From the NCBI GenBank assembly GCA_046538075.1, contig JBKHJN010000006.1, positions 30,661 to 94,660 of the forward strand: a DNA stretch of 64,000 nucleotides, given 5' to 3'. Shown in pieces: positions 21,759 through 30,359 of the stretch; position 1 is the first letter of the stretch; the number at the start of each line of letters is the position of its first letter. This DNA is from Desulfobacca_B sp046538075 (GTDB taxonomy: Bacteria; Desulfobacterota; Desulfobaccia; Desulfobaccales; Desulfobaccaceae). The position numbers and the translations under genes are program-made. The notes beneath the pieces are model-generated. The model made no database searches, was not told where the DNA came from, and saw only the letters and a program-made list of their open reading frames with translations.

Positions 21759-22949
21759 ATGTGGCCGGTGGAAATCATCGATAGAGTTTATTGGGTGGGG
21801 GCGGTCGATTGGAATATCCGGGACTTCCATGGCTATTCCACTTACAAGGGGACCACTTACAACGCCTTTCTGATTCTGGACGAAAAGATCACCCTGGTGG
21901 ACACCGTCAAAAAACCCTTCAAGGCCGATCTGCTGCGGCAAGTCCAGGAGATAGTTGACCCGGCCCGGATCGATTACCTGATTGTCAACCACGTGGAAAT
22001 GGATCATAGTAGCTGCCTGCCGGAAATCATGGAGATCATTCGGCCGGAAAAAATTTTCTGTTCCACCATGGGTCACAAGACTCTGTTGGCTCACTATCAT
22101 CGCCCGGATTGGCCCTATGAAGTGGTTAGTCCCGGCCAGCCCCTCAGCCTGGGCCGACGTACGGTGCAGTTCATCGAAACCCGGATGTTACATTGGCCGG
22201 ACAGCATGTTTTCTTATTTTCCCGACGATCGTCTGCTGATCTCCAGCGATGCCTTTGGCCAGCACTGGGCCACCAGTGGGCGCTTCGACGACGAAGTGGA
22301 CCTGCCTGAACTCTTTCAGCACGCGGCCAAATACTATGCCAACATCCTCTTGCCTTTTTCGGCCCTGGTGACCAAATTGTTGGCCCAGATCAAGGAAATG
22401 GGCCTGCCGATTGATATGATCGCCCCCGATCACGGCCTGATCTGGCGCCGCCATCCGGCCAAAATTGTCGAGGCCTATGAAAACTGGGCTCAACAGAAAC
22501 CTCAGGCCCAGGCCCTGATCATCTATGACACCATGTGGCATAGCACCGAGGCCATGGCCCACGCGGTCGCCGATGGGCTGCTTCAGGAGGGTATTCCAGT
22601 TCAGGTGTTTGATCTCCAGGTCAATCATCGCAGCGAGGTGATGAGTGCGGTCCTGGACGCCGGGGCGCTGATTTTCGGCTCCTCGACGCTTAATAACAAC
22701 ATCCTGCCCCGGATGGCGGATATGCTGACCTATATGAAGGGCCTGCGTCCGATGAATAAAATCGGCGCCGCCTACGGCTGGAGCGGGGAGGCGGTCGGGG
22801 TGATCAATAAGTACCTGGAAGAAATGAAAATTAAGCTAGTGGACCCGGGTCTCAAAATCAACTATGTCCCCGATGCTGAGGGCCTGCAGCAATGCCTGGC
22901 CTGGGGACGGAAAATCGGTCAGGCGTTCAAGGAAGAGAGTAAACCTTAA
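21759..22949 (+). CDS. Flavodiiron protein / rubredoxin:oxygen oxidoreductase
   Basis: 396 residues, cytoplasmic. A metallo-beta-lactamase domain (1 to about 250) has the diiron ligands in NHVEMDHS, the acidic ligand in SSDAFGQH and the histidine in APDHGLIWRR. A flavodoxin domain (about 255-396) binds FMN (IIYDTMWHSTEAMAHAVADGL, GSSTLNNNILPRM, YGWSGEA). These proteins reduce O2 to water, sometimes NO to N2O, with electrons from rubredoxin. No C-terminal rubredoxin or flavin reductase fusion is present, so the separate rubredoxin upstream is the likely donor. AGAGGAAG precedes the ATG. It closes the defence island by removing O2 itself. Confidence 0.94.
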   Translation: MWPVEIIDRVYWVGAVDWNIRDFHGYSTYKGTTYNAFLILDEKITLVDTVKKPFKADLLRQVQEIVDPARIDYLIVNHVEMDHSSCLPEIMEIIRPEKIFCSTMGHKTLLAHYHRPDWPYEVVSPGQPLSLGRRTVQFIETRMLHWPDSMFSYFPDDRLLISSDAFGQHWATSGRFDDEVDLPELFQHAAKYYANILLPFSALVTKLLAQIKEMGLPIDMIAPDHGLIWRRHPAKIVEAYENWAQQKPQAQALIIYDTMWHSTEAMAHAVADGLLQEGIPVQVFDLQVNHRSEVMSAVLDAGALIFGSSTLNNNILPRMADMLTYMKGLRPMNKIGAAYGWSGEAVGVINKYLEEMKIKLVDPGLKINYVPDAEGLQQCLAWGRKIGQAFKEESKP

Positions 22950-23099
22950 CTCCTTTCCGCCCTGGCAATCCATTTCTCCGGTCTGGACAAGCCCCCTAAG
23001 GGGGTGGGGAGGGAAGCTTAGCAAGGGCGGGCGGGGGCCTCTCGGTTACCCTTGGCCTTCCCCTCCAATAATGGTCCCCTCACTCCTTGGTACTGGCTA
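22950..23099. other. Convergent intergenic region between the flavodiiron gene and icd
   Basis: 150 bases with a GCCCCCTAAGGGGG hairpin (near 22991-23004) and purine/pyrimidine-biased GC-rich sequence. It vaguely resembles the interior of the dispersed repeat family but lacks its termini. It probably terminates both genes. Confidence 0.4.
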
Positions 23100-24335
23100 C
23101 TACAGATTATCAATCAGGGCCTGGGCAAACCCGGAACAGGAGACCTCCTGGGCGCCGGGCAGCAACCGGGCCAGATCATAGGTGACGGTGCCGGCCACCA
23201 GGGTGCGGCCCAGCCCCTGGTGGATCAGCTCCGCCGCCTCAGTCCAGCCCAGATATTCCAGGAGCATGGCCCCGGATAAAATCAGCGAACTGGGGTTGAC
23301 CTTATCCAATCCGGCGTACTTGGGGGCGCTACCGTGGGTGGCCTCAAAGACCGCGTAGCGGTCGCCGATATTGGCCCCAGGGGCCATCCCCAAGCCCCCC
23401 ACCTGAGCTGCCAAGGCATCGGAGAGATAATCGCCGTTCAGGTTGGGGGTGGCAATGACGCTGTATTCCTCCGGCCTTAACAGAACCTGCTGAAACATCG
23501 CATCGGCAATGCGGTCCTTGATAACCACTTTGCCGGGCGGCAGCTGCCCCTGGTAATCCTGGGTCAGTTGGTCCTCGGTTATCACCTGATCGCCAAACTC
23601 CGCTGCAGCCACTTCATAGCCCCAGGATTTAAACGCCCCTTCCGTGAATTTCATGATATTGCCTTTATGCATCAGGGTAACATGAGGACGTTGGTGGCTC
23701 AGGGCATAGTTCAGGGCCTTGCGGACCAACCGCTGGCTGCCGGCTGCGGTCATCGGTTTGATGCCGATACCGGCCTGGCGGGCGATCTGGCAGTTTAGCT
23801 GCGAATTCAGAAAGTCAATGACTTTTTGGGCCTCTGGACTTCCGGCTGGCCATTCAATGCCGGCATAGACGTCTTCGGTATTTTCCCGAAAGACCACCAT
23901 GTTGACCTTTTCCGGCGCTTTCAAGGGGCTGGGGGCACCGGGGTAATAGCGCACCGGCCGGATGCAGGCATAAAGTTCCAGCACCTGCCTTAGAGTGACG
24001 TTAAGAGAGCGGAAGCCACCGCCCACCGGCGTGGTCAGCGGGCCCTTGAGGGCCACCAGGTATTCCTGGATGGCGGCAATCGATGCCTTTGGCAGGTATT
24101 CGCCGCTTTGTTTAAAGGCCTTTTCTCCGGCCAGAATTTCCTGCCAGGCAATCCGGCGCTGTCCGGCATAAGCCTGGGAAACGGCAGCATCCAGGACCCG
24201 GACCGTAGCCCGCCAGATGTCGGGTCCAGTGCCGTCTCCTTCAATATAAAGAATGATCGGGCAATCCGGAACCTGGAGTTGCCCTTCTCCGGTCATCTTC
24301 AGCTTTTCACCCCGAACAGGATTATTCTTATTCAT
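23100..24335 (-). CDS. icd: Isocitrate dehydrogenase (NADP-type)
   Basis: 411 residues of the bacterial homodimeric family. Visible are YIEGDGTGPDIW at the N-terminus, the substrate loop PLTTPVGGGFRSLNVTLRQ (its Ser is the phosphorylation site in E. coli), RENTEDVYAGIEW, the Mg-binding region with the conserved aspartates (DRIADAMFQQ, NLNGDYLSDALAAQVGGLG) and ATHGSAPKYAGLDKVNPSS. It oxidises isocitrate to 2-oxoglutarate in the TCA cycle or for glutamate synthesis. It is a single-gene unit at the end of the minus-strand block. 2-Oxoglutarate could feed the oxidoreductase at 18.8-21.4 kb if that enzyme is KorAB. NADP preference is assumed from family type. Confidence 0.93.
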   Translation of the reverse strand: MNKNNPVRGEKLKMTGEGQLQVPDCPIILYIEGDGTGPDIWRATVRVLDAAVSQAYAGQRRIAWQEILAGEKAFKQSGEYLPKASIAAIQEYLVALKGPLTTPVGGGFRSLNVTLRQVLELYACIRPVRYYPGAPSPLKAPEKVNMVVFRENTEDVYAGIEWPAGSPEAQKVIDFLNSQLNCQIARQAGIGIKPMTAAGSQRLVRKALNYALSHQRPHVTLMHKGNIMKFTEGAFKSWGYEVAAAEFGDQVITEDQLTQDYQGQLPPGKVVIKDRIADAMFQQVLLRPEEYSVIATPNLNGDYLSDALAAQVGGLGMAPGANIGDRYAVFEATHGSAPKYAGLDKVNPSSLILSGAMLLEYLGWTEAAELIHQGLGRTLVAGTVTYDLARLLPGAQEVSCSGFAQALIDNL

Positions 24336-24391
24336 AAACGCAACTCTTCCTTTGTTTTATATGATTGTGGCCCTAAACGACTAGGGTTGTA

Positions 24392-24463
24392 TATTATACT
24401 CCGAGCATTTAAAAGGTTAATTTGAGGGGAGGGCCGCCGGCCGGGAAACCCGGCCCCTACAGG
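24392..24463 (+). repeat. Dispersed repeat, copy B (partial)
   Basis: ATTATACTCCGAGCATTTAA then GGTTAATTTGAGGGGAGGG, followed by a GCCGGCCGGG..CCCGGCC hairpin. It matches the left end of copies A and C. The right end (AGGTCAT..) is not found. It lies upstream of icd and downstream of the small 143-residue gene. Confidence 0.7.
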
Positions 24464-24533
24464 ACCGGCGCGATTATCATTGCAGGCCACCGGCTTCTTT
24501 AAGCCCATAATATTTATGTAAAAATACAGTAGC

Positions 24534-24965
24534 TTAGGTTAATAAGAGCGGCTCCGGTCTGAAAGTCATCTCTGGGACCGGGCCGATAACGTGGAGCACC
24601 GCTTCGGGGATCAGGCTTTCGGCCAGACCCACCAGAGGATAGCCCCTTCCCGGGGGCAGTTCCAGGCTTTCTAGCCGGGCGGCGCCGGGAATAGTCAGCG
24701 CCCGCAAGCCAGCATCACCGCCGATCGCCAGGCAGACCACCGGGGCTCCCTCTGCATGTCTGGTCCAGAAGACCTGTAAATCAACCGGGGACCCGCCCAG
24801 GGCGGTAGACCAGCCAATCAGCATTTCTTCATCCCCCTCCGGGTATTGGATGGTTAGTTCCGACCCCTGCCAGATGGGGGATAACACCCACAGCCGGGTT
24901 GAGGCCATGCCCTGGGGGACATTGGGGTTTGGCTTAACCCGATAATCAATAAATTTAACTGCCAT
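24534..24965 (-). CDS. Protein of unknown function
   Basis: 143 residues, no signal peptide or membrane segment. The sequence suggests a beta-rich domain (YRVKPNPNVPQGMASTRLWVLSPIWQGSELTIQYPEGDEEMLIGWSTALGG). I recognise no family. Its ATG overlaps the stop of the dehydrogenase gene upstream by 11 bases, so the two are translationally coupled and probably work in the same process. The NP.VP.G dipeptides and the low Cys content give no catalytic hint. Confidence 0.55.
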   Translation of the reverse strand: MAVKFIDYRVKPNPNVPQGMASTRLWVLSPIWQGSELTIQYPEGDEEMLIGWSTALGGSPVDLQVFWTRHAEGAPVVCLAIGGDAGLRALTIPGAARLESLELPPGRGYPLVGLAESLIPEAVLHVIGPVPEMTFRPEPLLLT

Positions 24966-25950
24966 TTGAGGAAACCTCTACCAATACTTTTAAAACCCCG
25001 GGTTGTTGAGCATAGTCCAAGGCCTCTGGGGCCTGGGCCAGAGGGAAGACTCGGGAAATCAGCGGCCGGGGGTCAACCAGGCCGCAAGCCAATAACCGCA
25101 GCGCCGGGGCAAAAGGCCCGCAACGGGAACCGATAACCGTCACTTCGGGGACTACCAGCAGGGTGGGGTTGAATTCCAAGGCCTGCTGGTAGGTGCTTTT
25201 GGCGACAATAGTACCCTGGGGCCGCACTGCCGCTAGCGCCGCGTGCCACCCGGAGGGTGAACCGCTACATTCCACAACCACATCAAAATCAGGAAGGGAA
25301 ATCCTACCCGACTGCCAGCCTTGTTCTCCGGCAAAGTGGTCGCCCTCATGAATAATCACTCCTAAGGCGGCAACCAGAGCCATTTTTTCGGGATGGCGGC
25401 CCGCCAGGTGCAGCTCACAGCCGGTCAGTCCTAATACCAGGGCGCTGAGCAGCCCCAGCTTGCCGTCGCCTATGATGAGGACTCGGGCAGGGGGGGAGAT
25501 CGGGGCCTGGACCAAGATCTCCAGGGCCGCGGCCAAGGGCTCGGTGAACACCGCCACTTCATCCGGCACCGAGTCCGGCACCCGGTGCAGATTGGCCAGC
25601 GGCAGGGTCAGATATTCGGCCAAGGCCCCGTCCCGGCCGCTAATCCCCAGGACGGTGCGGTACTGGCAGTGTTTCGGCTGCCCCCGTTGGCAGCGGGGGC
25701 ACCTGCCACAGCCGATGTTGATTTCCCCTACCACCCGTCGCCCGACCCAATCCGGGTCCGGAGCGGCTTCGACCCATCCGACAAATTCATGCCCCAGGAT
25801 GCCCTGAAAATTTTTATAGCCCCGGGTGATTTCCACATCGGTCTGGCAAAGGCCCACCAGTCCCACCCGGATCAAGGCCTCCCCGGCCGGAGGCTGCGGC
25901 CGCGGCACCTGGACCAGACGCAGCTGGCCGTCAAACCTCAGGGCTTGCAT
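24955..25950 (-). CDS. Zinc-dependent alcohol dehydrogenase family (MDR) oxidoreductase
   Basis: 331 residues. The catalytic-domain motif GLCQTDVEITRGYKNFQGILGHEFVG carries the catalytic-zinc Cys and His/Glu; the structural zinc loop is present as CGRCPRCQRGQPKHC; a Rossmann domain follows (VLIIGDGKLGLLSALVL). This is a medium-chain dehydrogenase of the threonine/sorbitol dehydrogenase type, probably NAD-dependent, acting on a secondary alcohol or sugar alcohol. The ATG at 25950 follows GGAGAGG and overlaps the upstream glycosyltransferase by 20 bases. Placement in a glycan operon suggests a sugar-related substrate; this is inference. Confidence 0.82.
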   Translation of the reverse strand: MQALRFDGQLRLVQVPRPQPPAGEALIRVGLVGLCQTDVEITRGYKNFQGILGHEFVGWVEAAPDPDWVGRRVVGEINIGCGRCPRCQRGQPKHCQYRTVLGISGRDGALAEYLTLPLANLHRVPDSVPDEVAVFTEPLAAALEILVQAPISPPARVLIIGDGKLGLLSALVLGLTGCELHLAGRHPEKMALVAALGVIIHEGDHFAGEQGWQSGRISLPDFDVVVECSGSPSGWHAALAAVRPQGTIVAKSTYQQALEFNPTLLVVPEVTVIGSRCGPFAPALRLLACGLVDPRPLISRVFPLAQAPEALDYAQQPGVLKVLVEVSSNGS

Positions 25951-27154
25951 CAGCAACCCTCTCCTCGGCTAATTGCCCGCTGCCACCGACCTGATGGTAG
26001 AAAGCAACTAAACTGGCCCGGTAATGCTCCCAGGTAAACTGCTCGGCCCGCTGCCGGGCCTGCCATCCCATCTCTGCGGCCAGCGTGCGATTTTCGTAAA
26101 GCTGGATCAGGGCGGCCATCAAGGGCTCTACGGTTTGGCGGGGCACGATCAGACCCTCGACCTCATGGCGGGCCACCGAGCCGGCCTCGGGGGTGACGAT
26201 GACCGGCAAGCCGCAGGCCATGGCTTCATAGGTGACTTTGGCACTGCCTTCATCCAACGACGGAAAACAAAACACCGTACTGCTATTATAAAGCCGCACC
26301 GGGTCCGATACAAAGCCTTCAATTTTTATTCCCGGCTGCCCCTTGTAACGGGCCAGAATGGGTCTGATCTCCTCATGCACCGACCCCGCCAACACCAGCT
26401 CAGCGTCTTTAAATCCCAGCCGCTGCCAGGCCTCCAACAGATAAGGCACGCCTTTTCGAAAACACAGTTGCCCTACGAACAGGACTCTAAACCTTCGATC
26501 CGGACGAGGTTGGGGAAGGAAACGGTTCACATCCACGCCGCGCGGCAGCAGGACCAACTTTTCCGGCGGATAACCTCGCTCCAGAAAGGTCTGCCGGGTA
26601 AATTCCGAGGGCACCAGGATATAATCGGCGGTCTGGCATTCCTCCAGGGCGGTCGTGACTTCCCGGTGCCAGTGGTCCCACCCTCTCAGGAGCCGGGCGG
26701 GCGGCGGCGGCCAAGGTTGCCCCCGACGGCGGTATTCCTCGGTCAGGATTTCCCGGCTATGGCAGGGATGGCAGTAATTGCGCTCCAACAGGGCGATGGT
26801 GCCGTGCTGTTTAGCGGTTTGCAGGGAATGCCGACATTCATGGGTCCAGCCATGAAAGATTTCCGGCGGCCGTCGGGCCAGATAACCCTGGGTGAGGTAA
26901 TCCAGATACATGCGTTTTAAGGAGTAATAATAGCGGGCCGGCAGACCGGAAAACAGCTTGGCGGGCTGGAACCAGACATTTTTGATCAGGGCCGAAGGCA
27001 CCTCGGTGCGCTGGTATCCGTACACAATGGCTTTCTGTAACATTTGGGCCCGATATGCAGCCACCACTGCCTGGTGGACCACACTGGCCAGCCCTACTCC
27101 CCCCAGGCGGGTAGCGGCGGCATAGACTAGGTGAGGGATGCTTGTTGCAGCCAT
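25931..27154 (-). CDS. Glycosyltransferase family 4
   Basis: About 407 residues. The C-terminal GT-B domain has LFVGQLCFRKGVPYLLEAWQRL and the donor-site E-x7-E motif (FCFPSLDEGSAKVTYEAMACGLPVI). The N-terminal half contains an unusual segment with HGWTHECRHSLQTAKQHGTIALLERNYCHPCHSREIL, rich in His and Cys. The likely role is transfer of a sugar to LPS core, O-antigen or a capsule. The start is uncertain: the ATG at 27154 is inside the 3' end of the upstream epimerase gene, and the frame is open to 27229. The overlap with neighbours on both sides places it in one operon. Confidence 0.8.
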   Translation of the reverse strand: MAATSIPHLVYAAATRLGGVGLASVVHQAVVAAYRAQMLQKAIVYGYQRTEVPSALIKNVWFQPAKLFSGLPARYYYSLKRMYLDYLTQGYLARRPPEIFHGWTHECRHSLQTAKQHGTIALLERNYCHPCHSREILTEEYRRRGQPWPPPPARLLRGWDHWHREVTTALEECQTADYILVPSEFTRQTFLERGYPPEKLVLLPRGVDVNRFLPQPRPDRRFRVLFVGQLCFRKGVPYLLEAWQRLGFKDAELVLAGSVHEEIRPILARYKGQPGIKIEGFVSDPVRLYNSSTVFCFPSLDEGSAKVTYEAMACGLPVIVTPEAGSVARHEVEGLIVPRQTVEPLMAALIQLYENRTLAAEMGWQARQRAEQFTWEHYRASLVAFYHQVGGSGQLAEERVADASPEV

Positions 27155-28065
27155 TGCCAGGTACGTTGCAAGCCTTCGGTGAATGTGGTTTGGGGCCGCC
27201 AGCCCAAAAGGGCCCCAATCCGCCGACAATCTAAAATGTTGACTGGGACATCCAACAGACGGGACGGCTTAAACTCGAGCCGCGGCGGCCGGCCGGTGAT
27301 TTCCTCTATGGCCTCCAGCAATTCCAGCAGAGATAGGCCATAGCCGCTGCCGACGTTAAAAATCCGCACCCCGTTTTCGGGCGGGCGATAGCGCATACTG
27401 CGATACAAGGCCCGGGCCAGGTCCCCCACATAAAGATAATCCCGCACAATGCGGCCGTCCCCCCAGATTTCAATGGGCAGCCCCTGCAGGGTGCGATAGA
27501 GAAATACCCCTACGGCTCCCAAAGGACGGGCAAGATCCTGGCCTTCACCAAACGGGTTGGCGCCCCGCAAGATTACATATTCCTGGCCGCGGGTCACCCG
27601 GAACAGCTCCAGGTATTTTTCCACCCCCAGCTTGGTGATTCCATAGGAGCAGCGCGGTTCGCAGAGATGGTCCTCGGGGATCGGAATCTGCCGGGGGACA
27701 CCATAGACCGTCCCGCCCGAAGACATAAAGATCACCTTCTTGATCCCGGCCCTTACACATGATTCCAGGAGTTTGACGCTATGGTAAAGATTATCCTGGA
27801 TATCGGCCCCGGGATCCTGGTTGGAAGTCTGAGGAATGGTACTCCAGGCCAGATGATAGAGGATGTCGATCCCCTCGAGCACTTTGGGGTGATGCGGAAT
27901 GTCCCCCATGTTTAGGGCAATATATTCATTTCCAGGTATCGGGCCAGTTTTGAGATCGACGATCCTGACCTGATGGCCGCGCTGCTGCAGCAGGGCCACC
28001 AGATGCGAGCCAATAAAACCGGAGCCGCCTAAGACCAAGACATTCTCTTTGCGTTTATTCACCAT
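27127..28065 (-). CDS. NAD-dependent sugar-nucleotide epimerase/dehydratase (SDR)
   Basis: 312 residues. GGSGFIGSHLVALL is the NAD-binding glycine motif; the catalytic SDR triad is represented by MSSGGTVYG (Ser/Thr) and YGITKLGVEKYLELF (Tyr-x3-Lys). It resembles UDP-glucose 4-epimerase (GalE-like). It makes a nucleotide sugar for the adjacent glycosyltransferases. It is the first gene of the downstream sub-block, with 108 bases separating it from the GT4 gene upstream, so it may have its own promoter there. Confidence 0.85.
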   Translation of the reverse strand: MVNKRKENVLVLGGSGFIGSHLVALLQQRGHQVRIVDLKTGPIPGNEYIALNMGDIPHHPKVLEGIDILYHLAWSTIPQTSNQDPGADIQDNLYHSVKLLESCVRAGIKKVIFMSSGGTVYGVPRQIPIPEDHLCEPRCSYGITKLGVEKYLELFRVTRGQEYVILRGANPFGEGQDLARPLGAVGVFLYRTLQGLPIEIWGDGRIVRDYLYVGDLARALYRSMRYRPPENGVRIFNVGSGYGLSLLELLEAIEEITGRPPRLEFKPSRLLDVPVNILDCRRIGALLGWRPQTTFTEGLQRTWQWLQQASLT

Positions 28066-28173
28066 TGCGGATCGATCTTCTCTTGAACTAAAGGTTCAGC
28101 CCTCCTTGCTGCACTCCACTTAAATTAAGGCCGATGACCACCCGCAACACCTTGATCCTGGTTGGCATGGCGG

Positions 28174-29328
28174 TTATCCTCGGCCTTTTTGGGCGGCTGC
28201 GGCAGTCAGGGCTTCCAGGGTCTCCTGGGCGGTCCGTTTCCAGGAGAGCTCAGCGACTGCAGCGACCGCAGCGTCCTGAAGGCGGCGGTCTTCTCGGCAG
28301 TCAAGCAATTGGGCCAGAGCCGCAACCAGCCCCTCGAGATCATCAGGCCGCGCCAGGACCACCCCGTTTTCCCCAGGGACAATAAACTCGGCAGCGCCAT
28401 TGGCCGCGGTGGTAACCACCGGCCGCCCACAGGCCAGGGCTTCCAACACCACATTGCTGCAGGGGTCATAAATGGTCGGCAATGCAACCACGGCAGGTAG
28501 AGCATAAAACCGCTCCACCCGAGGTTGTGGACCCAAAAACCGGACTTGCGAGGCCACCCCTAACTTGCGGGCCAAGCGCTGATAAGACTCAGGGCGTCCC
28601 CGGCCTACCACCAACAGCCGAACTTTGAAATTTCGCAGACAGGCCAGGGCGTGGAGCAAAAAAGCCAGCCCTTTGCGGCCAAACCCGGAGCCCACAAACA
28701 GTATAATCGGCGGCAGGGGCGAGCACCCCAATTCCTGTCCCACCGCGGTCCGGAGACCTTTAATAGCCGTGGGGGAAAAGCGCTCCCGGTCAATGCCGTT
28801 ATAGATCACCCGGATTTTCTCCACCGGCACCTGATAGTGGCGCTCGAGTTCGCCCCGGACCTGCTGGGAGTTGGCGATGACCAGCTGCAGCTGCGGGTTT
28901 TGAAACAGGCGTTTTTCCAATGCCAGCAGCAGCCGGTGAAAGGGACTGATGGTCAGGCTCAGGCGCTGCCCGCCGGAAGCGTAAGGCCAGCGCCGCCTTA
29001 GCCATTCCCGGTGGCAACCGTCGCCGGCCCGGTACACGTCTTGATATAAGGTGCGTTCCAGACTATAAATGACCTCAAAATCTTCTTTTTGTACCAGCCG
29101 CCGGGCATTGAGGGCAAAACTCAACAGGCGTCCGGTCTTGCCGCCCCAGACCGGCACTTTGAGCCAACGAAGCCCAGTATGCCCCTCTGCAGCGGCTGTG
29201 CCTGGCCCGGAGGCGGCTAAAATGGTGACCTGATGGCCCTGGCGCAGGAATTCCTGGGCCAGGTAGCCCAGGGTGTTTTCCGCCCCGCCCCAAGCGGGGT
29301 AGCGCTGGCGGATCAGGGCGATGTTCAT
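28174..29328 (-). CDS. Glycosyltransferase family 4, LPS core type (WaaG-like)
   Basis: 384 residues, GT-B fold. The N-terminal MNIALIRQRYPAWGGAENTLGYLAQEFLRQGHQV and the sequence YSLERTLYQDVYRAGDGCHREWL match LPS core glucosyltransferase WaaG, including the DVYRAGDGCH element typical of that group. The donor-site region is CSNVVLEALACGRPVVTT. The likely reaction is transfer of the first hexose to heptose II of the inner core, on the cytoplasmic face. It overlaps the upstream heptosyltransferase gene by 4 bases. Confidence 0.86.
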   Translation of the reverse strand: MNIALIRQRYPAWGGAENTLGYLAQEFLRQGHQVTILAASGPGTAAAEGHTGLRWLKVPVWGGKTGRLLSFALNARRLVQKEDFEVIYSLERTLYQDVYRAGDGCHREWLRRRWPYASGGQRLSLTISPFHRLLLALEKRLFQNPQLQLVIANSQQVRGELERHYQVPVEKIRVIYNGIDRERFSPTAIKGLRTAVGQELGCSPLPPIILFVGSGFGRKGLAFLLHALACLRNFKVRLLVVGRGRPESYQRLARKLGVASQVRFLGPQPRVERFYALPAVVALPTIYDPCSNVVLEALACGRPVVTTAANGAAEFIVPGENGVVLARPDDLEGLVAALAQLLDCREDRRLQDAAVAAVAELSWKRTAQETLEALTAAAAQKGRG

Positions 29329-30359
29329 GGCCTCAGGAGCTGTTCTACCCCGGTCAGTACTTCATCTGGGGTGAGTTCGGTCAGACAGCGGCTGATTTTG
29401 GACCCCTGGCAGCCGTCCTGGCCGCAGGGCTGGCACTCCCAGCCTTTTTTGATCACTACATGCCCCTCGCCCCAGGGCCGCCAATTATAATCGCCGGTAG
29501 GACCAAACAGCGCCACGGTGGGGGTGCCGACCGCGGCGGCCAGATGCATGGGGGCGCTGTCCACCCCCAAAAACAGCCGGGCATGGGCGATCAGCGCCCC
29601 CAGCTCTTTCAGGGACAGGCGGCCCGCCAGGTTTACGGTTGGAACCGATGCTTGCCGCCTGATGTCGGCCACCAGGTCTAATTCTCGGGCATCCGGGGCC
29701 GCGGTCAGGACCACTGGCAGATGGTAATCATTATGAATAACTTCGATAACCTGGGCATAGCCCGGCGCCGTCCAGCTTTTAAACAGCCAGCGGGCCGCAG
29801 GGTGCACCAGGGTAAAGTTTCGTTCTTTAAGTTGATATTCCCCCAACAGTTCTTGTATTCGCTGTTCAACCAGGCCGTTCCAGTAAAATTTTAAATCAGT
29901 ATCCCGGGGCTGCCATCCCAGGGCCTGAACCGCGGCCAGATTCTGCTCTACTGTGTGCCAATGCACCGGGGGGCGGGGCAAAAGCAGGTTAAAGGCATAT
30001 CGCCGCTGCCAACCGGAGCGCCGCGGGTGATCAAAGCCGGCGCGCCGGGAAGCGCCGCTGAGCCACGTATAAATCGCCCCCCGGTCGCCTCCGGACAGTT
30101 CCAGCACCAGATCAAAGTGCCGCTGCCTCAATCCCAGGGCCAAGCTGAGCGGCTCCCACCAGCGCCAGGGTTTGGAGTTCACCATCAGCAGTTCGTCGAT
30201 ACTCGGGTTATCGCTCAGCATGGCCTCGGTGCCCTGGCGGACCACGGCGCATACCCGGCTGTCGGGCCAGGCCTCTTTCAGGGCAGTAAAAACCGGTGTG
30301 GTGAGCAAGACATCGCCGATATGCTTGAGTCTGATGACCAGGATGCGTTTAAAATTCAT
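29325..30359 (-). CDS. Glycosyltransferase family 9 (ADP-heptose:LPS heptosyltransferase type)
   Basis: 344 residues, GT-B. RILVIRLKHIGDVLLTTPVFTALK at the N-terminus and the C-terminal LFLGVDSAPMHLAAAVGTPTVALFGPT (ADP-heptose binding site) are the family signatures. It resembles WaaQ (heptosyltransferase III) more than WaaC/F, judged by overall pattern. A C-terminal cysteine pair occurs in the sequence CQPCGQDGC. It overlaps lpxA by 11 bases and the GT4 gene by 4 bases. Confidence 0.87.
   Translation of the reverse strand: MNFKRILVIRLKHIGDVLLTTPVFTALKEAWPDSRVCAVVRQGTEAMLSDNPSIDELLMVNSKPWRWWEPLSLALGLRQRHFDLVLELSGGDRGAIYTWLSGASRRAGFDHPRRSGWQRRYAFNLLLPRPPVHWHTVEQNLAAVQALGWQPRDTDLKFYWNGLVEQRIQELLGEYQLKERNFTLVHPAARWLFKSWTAPGYAQVIEVIHNDYHLPVVLTAAPDARELDLVADIRRQASVPTVNLAGRLSLKELGALIAHARLFLGVDSAPMHLAAAVGTPTVALFGPTGDYNWRPWGEGHVVIKKGWECQPCGQDGCQGSKISRCLTELTPDEVLTGVEQLLRP

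Noticed and set aside
28134..28385. Plus-strand frame starting MTTRNTLILVGMAVILGLF, like a membrane protein N-terminus
   Set aside because: After about 20 residues it becomes the antisense of the GT4 gene (28174-29328), with low-complexity Arg/Pro/Gly composition. At most a remnant, with no support for a real gene.
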